A DNA stretch of 64,000 nucleotides from a candidate division KSB1 bacterium (GTDB lineage Bacteria; Zhuqueibacterota; Zhuqueibacteria; JANLFK01; Oleimicrobiaceae), in the NCBI GenBank assembly GCA_024655945.1, contig JANLFK010000004.1, positions 64,545 through 128,544 of the forward strand. The letters run 5' to 3'. The notes below the pieces were generated by a model. It worked only from the letters and a program-made list of their open reading frames with translations, had not been told where the DNA came from and ran no database searches. The position numbers and the translations under genes are program-made. Shown here in pieces: positions 1-6,733 of this stretch. Each line of letters begins with the position of its first letter. The stretch's first letter is position 1.

Positions 1-5
1 TGGGC

Positions 6-293
6 ATGGCGGTGGCCGAAGAGGAGAGCCGCGGCTTGGTCATCCGCGTGCTGGGTCCTGGGTGTGTCTTTTGCGAGCGCATGACGGCCGACATCCTCGC
101 CATCCTGGCGGAGATGGGGGTGGCGGCCGATTTCCAGCACGTCCGCGACTTGCAGGAAATCGCACGCTTTGGCCTGGTGCCCACGCCGGCGCTGGTCATC
201 AATGGCAAGGTCGTGGCGGCTGGTCGCGCCCCCTCCCGCACGCAGCTGAAGGCCATGATTGAACAGGCCATAGGCGGCACCGCCCACCAATGA
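6..293 (+). CDS. Small thioredoxin-like redox protein
   Basis: A 95-residue protein with an N-terminal C-V-F-C dithiol (motif GCVFCERM, about residues 18-25) and a later TPALVINGKV stretch, which supplies the cis-proline loop and following strand of a thioredoxin fold. This matches the short redox-active disulfide proteins (TM0996/MTH895 type), which are about 80-95 residues long and cytoplasmic. The likely role is thiol-disulfide exchange; the partner cannot be told from the sequence. It begins 6 bases into the window, so an upstream operon partner may be missing. A strong intrinsic terminator follows and separates it from the sigma-factor operon. Confidence 0.8.
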   Translation: MAVAEEESRGLVIRVLGPGCVFCERMTADILAILAEMGVAADFQHVRDLQEIARFGLVPTPALVINGKVVAAGRAPSRTQLKAMIEQAIGGTAHQ

Positions 294-328
294 GAAAGCC
301 TGTCCCCGCGTTGTGACTGTGTCATCAG

Positions 329-358
329 ACAGGTCCTCCTGTGAGGGCCTGTTTTTTT
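329..358 (+). terminator. Rho-independent terminator
   Basis: A 10-bp stem (329-338 with 343-352, one G-U pair) closes a 4-base loop and runs straight into seven T residues. It ends the thioredoxin-like transcript. It also overlaps the first possible GTG (341) of the sigma-factor frame, which argues against that start. Confidence 0.85.
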
Positions 359-424
359 CGCACGTTTTTGTCCGCAGCGGTGTCAAATAGTGTTGAACAG
401 GCAGGCCCTCTTAGGAAGAGACAG

Positions 425-985
425 GTGCACGACGAGTTGATTAGCAGGGTCGCGGCTGGCGATGCGCAGGCCTTTACGGAATTTTACCAGCGGTACGCAG
501 GGGTGGTGTTGAACCTCTGTTTCCGTCTGGTGAGGGACCGTGAAGACGCCAACGACCTCACGCAGGAGGTCTTTGTGCGGGTCTTTCGCCAGGCGAGCTC
601 CTTCCGCCACCAGGCCCAGCCGCTGACCTGGCTCTATCGCATCGCCACCAACCTCTGCCTCAATCACCTGCGGCGTGCAAAGCGGCATGATCCCCGTGGG
701 GCAATCAGCGAGCTCGAAGAAGCAAGCGCAGCCCAGGGTGCCCACAACTCGGAGCGCCCCGACGTGCTGGTGGAGCGCCGAGAGGCACAGGCCCTGGTGT
801 GGCGGGCGATAGAGTCGTTGCCACCAGCACAGCGTGCGGCATTAGTCCTGCAGAAGTACGAGGGGCTCTCCTGTCAGGAGATTGCCGCGGTCATGGGGTG
901 TTCGGTTGCCTCGGTGCACTCGCGCTTGCACCGCGCCAAGGAGAATTTGGCGCGAGCGCTTGTTGCCGCCTTGCGCGAAGAATGA
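425..985 (+). CDS. ECF-type RNA polymerase sigma factor
   Basis: A 186-residue sigma-70 family factor of the extracytoplasmic group. Region 2 is clear (AFTEFYQRY, then the DLTQEVFVRVF helix and TWLYRIATNLCLNHLRR). Region 4 is a helix-turn-helix (ALVLQKYEGLSCQEIAAVMG, SVASVHSRLHRAKENL). GTG 425 is preferred over GTG 341 because AGGAAG lies 8-13 bases upstream and because 341 lies in the terminator hairpin. The anti-sigma gene starts 52 bases downstream, so the factor is probably held inactive at the membrane until an envelope signal releases it. The spacing of sigma factor, anti-sigma factor and periplasmic sensor is typical of stress modules. Confidence 0.93.
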   Translation: MHDELISRVAAGDAQAFTEFYQRYAGVVLNLCFRLVRDREDANDLTQEVFVRVFRQASSFRHQAQPLTWLYRIATNLCLNHLRRAKRHDPRGAISELEEASAAQGAHNSERPDVLVERREAQALVWRAIESLPPAQRAALVLQKYEGLSCQEIAAVMGCSVASVHSRLHRAKENLARALVAALREE

Positions 986-1037
986 GCGCATGTTTTCGGC
1001 TAGGAGTGTGTCAAACAGGTTGGACGAGGCGAATACG

Positions 1038-1523
1038 ATGAAGTGTGCAAAGGTACAGAAGTGGCTCCTGCGCTACGTGGACGGCGAGTTATCCGAGCGC
1101 CAGTCGCGGCGGGTGGCTGACCACCTGCGCGAGTGTGCTTCTTGTGCGCGGGAGGCCGCGCGCTTGGGGGGGCTCTGGCAGGCGGCAGTGCCCCCAGAGG
1201 AGTTAGCGCCCTCGGCTGTGCTTTGGTACAAAATTAGGGCACGCACCATAGACGCCGTGCAGGAGAAGAGTGGCTGGGCAGCGTTTGGCGCCCAGTGGGC
1301 GCCGGCTTTCTCGACTGCAGGGGTGGTGACCTTCGGCGTGGCGGTGGGCTTGTTGCTGGGCAGGCTGCTCTTTGGGCCTTCGCTGGGAGGGGCGCGCTCG
1401 ACGAGTGTGCGGCCCACTGGACAACTCGACGCGTTGACTTATCGGCTGGTCTTTGAGGCACTCCCCCCTGGATCCCTGCCCAAGGTCTATTCCGAGTTAA
1501 GCTCGGGAGGAGGTCCACGATGA
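1038..1523 (+). CDS. Anti-sigma factor with zinc-finger HC2 domain
   Basis: A 161-residue protein. The N-terminal domain carries the zf-HC2 signature, with H-x3-C-x2-C at HLRECASC (about residues 28-35). One predicted membrane helix follows near residues 95-117, then a short periplasmic tail. This is the architecture of membrane-bound anti-sigma factors that bind an ECF sigma factor in the cytoplasm. ATG 1038 is preferred because GGACGAGG lies just upstream; the longer reading frame from 882 would run through the sigma gene. The next gene starts inside its stop codon (ATGA, 1520-1523), so the two are translationally coupled. Confidence 0.85.
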   Translation: MKCAKVQKWLLRYVDGELSERQSRRVADHLRECASCAREAARLGGLWQAAVPPEELAPSAVLWYKIRARTIDAVQEKSGWAAFGAQWAPAFSTAGVVTFGVAVGLLLGRLLFGPSLGGARSTSVRPTGQLDALTYRLVFEALPPGSLPKVYSELSSGGGPR

Positions 1524-2038
1524 AGCAGAGAGCTCTCCTGCTGGCGCTGCTCTTTTCAGCCACCGTGAACATTGTCCTGGTAGCTACTCTGACCGCGCGT
1601 CTGCTGGTTCCTTCGCGCCGAGAAGAGCCGCCTCCAAGGCCGTTCTGCGACGGCCTGGCCCTCTCTGCGCACCAGGCCCAGGCCATCGACAGCACGCGTC
1701 ACTGCTTTGCCACAGAGGTGGGGGGAGTATGTCTGGCGCTGCACAAAGAACGCCAACGGTTGGTGGACCTTCTCGCTGCCGAAGAGCCTGACACGCAGGC
1801 CATTGCCGCGTGCATGGACAGGATTGACTCGCTGCAGTCCATCTTGCAGCGGCGGGCGGTGGCAGCCATTATGCACGAGCGCCAGATTCTGACGCCCGAG
1901 CAGGCCTCTGCCTACTTCGCCATGATCAGAGCAAGGTTGAACGTGGACGTGCCTTGTCAACGCCTGGCGGGGGCAGGCGGCCAGGGTGGCGAGGATTGTC
2001 CGGTTGCAGGGAGTGAATGTCCAAACCAGAGGAGGTGA
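1520..2038 (+). CDS. Periplasmic heavy-metal sensor/CpxP-Spy-ZraP-like protein
   Basis: A 172-residue exported or membrane-anchored protein with one N-terminal hydrophobic segment (residues 6-30). A helical domain follows with FCDGLALSAHQAQAID near residue 42 and LTPEQASAYFAMI near residues 124-136. The repeated LT/LS-x2-Q pattern is that of the CpxP/Spy/ZraP group, whose members sense or buffer misfolded protein or metal. Five cysteines in the mature part could bind metal. It overlaps the anti-sigma gene by 4 bases, so it probably tunes the sigma/anti-sigma pair. The family assignment rests on motif pattern and context only. Confidence 0.65.
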   Translation: MKQRALLLALLFSATVNIVLVATLTARLLVPSRREEPPPRPFCDGLALSAHQAQAIDSTRHCFATEVGGVCLALHKERQRLVDLLAAEEPDTQAIAACMDRIDSLQSILQRRAVAAIMHERQILTPEQASAYFAMIRARLNVDVPCQRLAGAGGQGGEDCPVAGSECPNQRR

Positions 2039-2041
2039 GAG

Positions 2042-2383
2042 ATGCGCAGAAAACTGTTCGTTGTCGGCCTGATGGTCGCAGTGGCGTGCTTCTTTTTGGG
2101 CTTCACGGCGATCGACGATGGCAAGCAGGTCAAAGGCACGCCGTGCAAGGAGCAGGTGGTCGACAAGTGCAAGGACAAGAACGCAAAGGGGGAGTGCAAG
2201 CACGAAGGGCAAGCCTGCGACGAGCAATGCAAGCAAAAGTGCGAACAGCAGTGCAAGGAAGAGTGCAAAGACCAGGCCTCTTGTGCTGAGAAGCACGCTG
2301 CGGGTCAGTGCCAAGGACATGAACCTGGCGCTTGCAAAGGCCAGCGCCAGAAGACCCAGCCAAAGAAGGACGAAAAGAAATAG
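2042..2383 (+). CDS. Small secreted cysteine-rich lysine-rich protein
   Basis: A 113-residue protein with a cleavable-looking signal peptide (about residues 1-22). The hydrophilic body has 11 cysteines outside the signal. Five of these fall in C-x3-C steps (CDEQCKQKCEQQCKEEC), which puts them on one face of a helix; the tail is Lys/Gln-rich. I do not recognise a family. The spacing suggests metal binding or a disulfide-linked helical ladder. It starts 3 bases after the CpxP-like gene and is followed by a terminator, so it is the last gene of the ECF sigma operon and a likely effector of it. Family and function are unknown. Confidence 0.75.
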   Translation: MRRKLFVVGLMVAVACFFLGFTAIDDGKQVKGTPCKEQVVDKCKDKNAKGECKHEGQACDEQCKQKCEQQCKEECKDQASCAEKHAAGQCQGHEPGACKGQRQKTQPKKDEKK

Positions 2384-2403
2384 CTGGCGCGGACGTGCTC
2401 TTT

Positions 2404-2442
2404 GGGGAGGCCGCTATCCCTGTGGCCTCCCCTTTCTGTTTC
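2404..2442 (+). terminator. Rho-independent terminator of the sigma operon
   Basis: A perfect 9-bp stem GGGGAGGCC/GGCCTCCCC (2404-2412 and 2424-2432) is followed by TTTCTGTTTC. It lies 20 bases after the cysteine-rich gene. The roughly 190 bases from here to the next terminator hold no gene that I can support. Confidence 0.75.
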
Positions 2443-2633
2443 CTCCACCGGGAGCACTGATCTGCCCCGACGGGTTGAGGTTGGTCAACGTTCGCCGGAG
2501 GATCCGTCAAATGGCCAAAGGCGCAGCCCGCCTCTCGGGCCGTCTCAATCTGTGTTATCTCTGGTCATTGGCCTTCCTCGAGGCGGTGGGGGCTATCAGC
2601 GTCATCTGCGATTCCTCCCCGAATCGGATGCAA

Positions 2634-2667
2634 GAAAAAAGGGTCCCCCTGCCATCCAGGGGGACCC
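2634..2667 (-). terminator. Rho-independent terminator of the pyruvate:ferredoxin oxidoreductase gene
   Basis: A perfect 11-bp inverted repeat (2641-2651 and 2657-2667, 5-base loop) is followed, on the minus strand, by a run of seven T residues (2640-2634). It lies 17 bases downstream of the oxidoreductase stop codon. Confidence 0.9.
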
Positions 2668-2683
2668 TGCGTCTTAGCTCCTC

Positions 2684-5600
2684 CTACTCAGCCAGCTTCT
2701 TGTAGTAGGCGTACCGCTCCTTGACCACCTCCTGGAACTGTGGCCAGTAGTCCTGTACCTTCTCCGGGAAGCTGATCTTCAGCGAGTTGTAGCGCTTCTC
2801 GCCTTCCAAGAACTCTGCCACCGGGATCTGCGGCTCCTTCGAATCGAGAATGAAGGGGTTCTTGCCCTCTTTCTTGAGCATGGGATTGTAGCGATACAAC
2901 ACCCAGTAGCCCGCATCCACCGCCTTTTTCTCTTCCTGCTGGGTCAAGGACATGTCGATCCCGTGGTTTATGCACGGCGCGTAGGCGATGACGATAGAAG
3001 GCCCCTTGTATGCCTCAGCCTCGACCAGGGCCTTGAGCAACTGATTCTTGTTGGCGCCCATGGCCACCGAGGCGACGTACACGTAGCCGTAGCTCATCAT
3101 CATCACTCCCAGGTCTTTCTTCTTGGTCGGCTTGCCGGACTCGGCAAAGCGGGCCACCGAGCCCAGGGGCGTGGCCTTGGAGGCCTGGCCGCCGGTGTTG
3201 GAATAGACCTCAGTATCCAGAACCAGCAAGTTCACGTTTCTGCCCGCGGCCATGACGTGGTCCAGGCCGCCGTAGCCGATGTCGTAGGCCCAGCCATCGC
3301 CGCCAATGGCCCAGATGCTCTTGTCCACGAAGTAGCTCTCCAACTCGCGGATGCGGCTCAACACCACCTTCGCCTCGTCGCCGGCCTTGGCGATTGCGCC
3401 GGGGAGCAGCCGCTGGATGAGGCGCGCATTCTCCATGGCGGTATGGCTGGTGTCTTCCCACAGCTCCTTGGCCTTGAGGAGCGCGCTCCTCAGCTCGCCA
3501 TCGACGCCCATGGCTAAGATGCGGTCCACGTGGCTCAGCAACTGCCGACGGTTGGCATCCACTGCCAAGCGCATGCCGAAACCATACTCCGCATTGTCCT
3601 CAAAGAGCGAGTTCGCCCAGGCGGGACCGTAGCCTTCTGGGGTCTTGGTGTATGGGATGGTCGGGAAGGTGCCGCCCCAGATTGAGGAGCAGCCGGTGGC
3701 GTTGGCGATAATCATGCGCTCGCCAAAAAGTTGCGTCAGCAGGCGCACGTACGGCGTCTCGCCACAGCCAGCGCACGCACCCGAGAACTCCAAGAGGGGC
3801 TGCCGGAACTGGCTTCCCTTGACCGTAGTCTCTTTGACCACGGTGCTCAACACGTTTTCGGGCAGTGAGACGAAGAAAGCGACATTGTCGTTTTCTCCTG
3901 CAGCGCGCTCCTCTTCGATGGGCTTGGCCACCAGCGCCTCCTTCGGGCATTCGTTCACGCAGTTGAGGCACCCGACGCAGTCCTCGACGAAGACCTGCAC
4001 TTTGTAGTCGTACTTCTCGCCGTCCTTGCCCGTGGCGCGCAGTGTCTTGAAGGTGGCGGGGGCGCCGCTCAGCAAGGTGCGATCGATGAGCTTGGCGCGA
4101 ATGGCTGCATGGGGACAGACGAACGAGCACTGGTTGCACTGGATGCAGTTCTCCGGGATCCAGTGCGGCACGTAGGGCGCAATGCCGCGCTTCTCCAAGG
4201 CAGAAGTGCCTGAGGGCACATATCCATCGAAAGGCATCTGCGAGACCGGAATCTGATCGCCTTTTTCGCGCATGATGGGCTCGATGACGTTCTTGGTGAA
4301 CTCATCCGCGTCATCGGGCACGAGCTTCTTGGCCTCGCGATGCTTCCCGGGGAGGGTGGCAGGCACCGGCACCTCCACAAGTGCCTCTGCCGTCTTGTCC
4401 ACTGCCGCCCAGTTCATCTTTACCAAGTCTTCGCCCTTTTTGCCGTAGGTGTTCTTGATGGCGTCCTTGATCATGGCAATGGCCGTGTCGCGGGGCAGCA
4501 CGCGGGAGATGAGGAAGAAGGCGACTTGCATCACCGTGTTGATTCGCCGCCCGAGGCCTACCTCCTCCGAAATGCGCAGGGCGTCGATGTTGTAGAACTT
4601 GACCTTTTTCTCGATGATGGTGCACTGCACGTCTTCGGTGAGGTTCTCAAATGCCTCCTCGCGCGACCAGTTGGAGTTGAGCAAGAAGACACCGCCTTCG
4701 TTGATCCCTTCCAGGACGTCGTAGCGGCCAATGAAGGCCTGGTTGTGGCAGGCGATAAAGTCGGCGTCCTCCACCAAGTAGGCGGACTGGATGGGCGAAT
4801 GGCCAAAGCGCAGGTGACTGCGCGTGATGCCGCCCGACTTCTTGGAGTCGTATTGGAAGTACCCCTGCGCGTACATGTCGGTGTTGTCGCCGATAATCTT
4901 GATGGAGTTCTTGTTGGCGCCCACTGTGCCATCGGCACCCAATCCCCAGAACTTGCAGGAGATAGTGCCCTCCGGCACCGTGTTGAGCCGCTCGTTGATC
5001 GGGATCGAGGTGAAGGTGACATCATCGGTGATGCCCACCGTGAACCCGTGGCTGCACTTGCCTTCCAGATGGTCGTACACCGCCTTGACCATCGAAGGGG
5101 TGAACTCCTTGGAGGAGAGTCCATAGCGGCCGCCGATGATGGTGACCTCCGGCCGTCCCTTCAGCGCTGCCACCACGTCTAAGAACAGGGGCTCGCCAAT
5201 GGAGCCCGGCTCCTTGGTTCTGTCCAATACCGCGATCTTGCGCACCGTTTTGGGCACGACCTTGGCGAATTCCTCAGCGGCAAACGGCCTGAACAGGCGC
5301 ACCTTCACTAAGCCAAGTTTTGTGCCCCGCTTGGCGTTGAGGTAGTTGATGGTCTCCTCGATGGTCTCGCAGCCGCTGGCCATGGCCACGATCACCTTGT
5401 CGGCGTCCGGCGCGCCTACGTAGTCGAACAGGTGGTATTGCCGGCCCACGTACTTTGCCAGGAGGTCCATGTACTCCTGCACGATGGCCGGGCAGGCCTG
5501 ATAGTACTTGTTCACCGTCTCGCGACCCTGGAAGTAGACATCCGGGTTTTCGGCACCGACCTTGACGCGCGGCCTCTCCGGATTCAACGCGCGGCTGCGG

Positions 5601-6211
5601 AACTCCTCCGCGTAGCGCCAGTCGAGCATCTCTCGCATGGTGTCGTAGTCGATCACTTCGATTTTCTGGATTTCATGTGAGCTGCGGAAGCCGTCAAAGA
5701 AGTTGAGGAAGGGCACTTTCGACTTGAGCGTGGCCAGGTGCGAGACCACCGCCAGGTCCATAATCTCCTGGATGCAAGCCGCAGCCATCAGGGCAAAGCC
5801 GGTGTTGCGGGCGGACATCACATCGGAGTGGTCGCCGAAGATGGACAGCGATTGGCAGGCAAGCGAGCGCGCCGACACGTGGAAAACCGTAGGCAGCATT
5901 TCGCCGGCGATTTTGTGCATGTTCGGCAGCATGAGCATCAGGCCCTGCGAAGCGGTGAAGGTCGTGGTGAACGCCCCTGCCGACAGCGAGCCGTGCACCG
6001 CACCGGCGGCTCCCGCCTCCGACTGCATCTCGATCACGTCCACCACCTGGCCGAAGATGTTTTTGCGTCCCTTGGCTGCCCACTCATCCGCCAGTTCGCC
6101 CATGGGGGACGAAGGGGTGATCGGGTAGATGGCCGCCACGTCGCTGAACGCATAGGCGACATGGGCAGCGGCAGTGTTGCCGTCCATCGAGGTTTTCTCA
6201 AAACGTCTCAT
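2684..6211 (-). CDS. nifJ: Pyruvate:ferredoxin (flavodoxin) oxidoreductase, single chain
   Basis: A 1175-residue homodimer-type enzyme converting pyruvate and CoA to acetyl-CoA, CO2 and reduced ferredoxin. The usual domain order is visible. The N-terminal pyruvate-binding domain has YPITPSSPMGELADEW. Two 4Fe-4S clusters sit near residues 687 and 745 (CIQCNQCSFVCP and CVGCLNCVNECP). The C-terminal TPP part has ACAGCGE near residue 810 and GDGWAYDIGYGGLDH near 972, with further cysteines at NATGCSS and APCINHG for the proximal cluster. Length is normal for the family. ATG 6211 is chosen because GAGGAG lies upstream; the longer frame to 6256 lacks this. It appears monocistronic, with its own promoter and terminator, and points to anaerobic central metabolism. 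Confidence 0.97.
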   Translation of the reverse strand: MRRFEKTSMDGNTAAAHVAYAFSDVAAIYPITPSSPMGELADEWAAKGRKNIFGQVVDVIEMQSEAGAAGAVHGSLSAGAFTTTFTASQGLMLMLPNMHKIAGEMLPTVFHVSARSLACQSLSIFGDHSDVMSARNTGFALMAAACIQEIMDLAVVSHLATLKSKVPFLNFFDGFRSSHEIQKIEVIDYDTMREMLDWRYAEEFRSRALNPERPRVKVGAENPDVYFQGRETVNKYYQACPAIVQEYMDLLAKYVGRQYHLFDYVGAPDADKVIVAMASGCETIEETINYLNAKRGTKLGLVKVRLFRPFAAEEFAKVVPKTVRKIAVLDRTKEPGSIGEPLFLDVVAALKGRPEVTIIGGRYGLSSKEFTPSMVKAVYDHLEGKCSHGFTVGITDDVTFTSIPINERLNTVPEGTISCKFWGLGADGTVGANKNSIKIIGDNTDMYAQGYFQYDSKKSGGITRSHLRFGHSPIQSAYLVEDADFIACHNQAFIGRYDVLEGINEGGVFLLNSNWSREEAFENLTEDVQCTIIEKKVKFYNIDALRISEEVGLGRRINTVMQVAFFLISRVLPRDTAIAMIKDAIKNTYGKKGEDLVKMNWAAVDKTAEALVEVPVPATLPGKHREAKKLVPDDADEFTKNVIEPIMREKGDQIPVSQMPFDGYVPSGTSALEKRGIAPYVPHWIPENCIQCNQCSFVCPHAAIRAKLIDRTLLSGAPATFKTLRATGKDGEKYDYKVQVFVEDCVGCLNCVNECPKEALVAKPIEEERAAGENDNVAFFVSLPENVLSTVVKETTVKGSQFRQPLLEFSGACAGCGETPYVRLLTQLFGERMIIANATGCSSIWGGTFPTIPYTKTPEGYGPAWANSLFEDNAEYGFGMRLAVDANRRQLLSHVDRILAMGVDGELRSALLKAKELWEDTSHTAMENARLIQRLLPGAIAKAGDEAKVVLSRIRELESYFVDKSIWAIGGDGWAYDIGYGGLDHVMAAGRNVNLLVLDTEVYSNTGGQASKATPLGSVARFAESGKPTKKKDLGVMMMSYGYVYVASVAMGANKNQLLKALVEAEAYKGPSIVIAYAPCINHGIDMSLTQQEEKKAVDAGYWVLYRYNPMLKKEGKNPFILDSKEPQIPVAEFLEGEKRYNSLKISFPEKVQDYWPQFQEVVKERYAYYKKLAE

Positions 6212-6297
6212 GGCAATCTCCTCATCTTGGCATACCCTCTCATGCGTGCCTTTCAAGGCCGCTCAGTCTTGCGCGACCTTTAGGCACGCAAGGTGGC

Positions 6298-6326
6298 AAT
6301 GTATAAATTTCGCGCGAAACCGTCAA
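6298..6326 (-). promoter_or_regulatory. Putative sigma70-type promoter of the pyruvate:ferredoxin oxidoreductase gene with palindromic operator
   Basis: On the minus strand TTGACG (6326-6321) and TACATT (6303-6298) are 17 bases apart, about 90 bases upstream of the start codon. The spacer contains a perfect 12-bp palindrome, TTTCGCGCGAAA (6308-6319). A dimeric repressor bound there would block polymerase. The regulator is unknown. The remaining bases up to 6733 hold no supported gene. Confidence 0.6.
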
Positions 6327-6733
6327 CTGATTTATGCCAGCAGCAGGGGTGAACTATGGTGGAAAGCATAGGGCTGCCCACCTCCGGCGGCCAGGGCAGG
6401 CTGGTCGCCGCCCTGTACAAGTTCAGTGCGGGACTGGGACCTTGCAGTGCAGAGGTAGCCGACGGCCAAAGGCATTTAGCCCCTGGGGATTCTGAGACGC
6501 GTCTGCAGTGCGGCGTGATCAGGACGCACAGCCCTCGCCCAGATGGGCCTTTCGCGGGGTGATGAAGACGCCCTACGCCCGGGTTGCGTTGGCAGGAACG
6601 GTCAGCGCGGCTGGCACCTTATAGCCGGAACTAAGGAGCATAAATGCGTGGGGCCTGCGGCGCGGTGCGAGCTGTGTGCCGGCGCATGGCTGGAGGGCCA
6701 CAGGCCAAGGGAAAGGCGGAGCAAGAGCTGCCG

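Noticed and set aside
882-1037. Upstream extension of the anti-sigma frame to 882
   Set aside because: It lies wholly within the sigma-factor gene in another frame, whereas ATG 1038 has its own ribosome site and fits the domain start.
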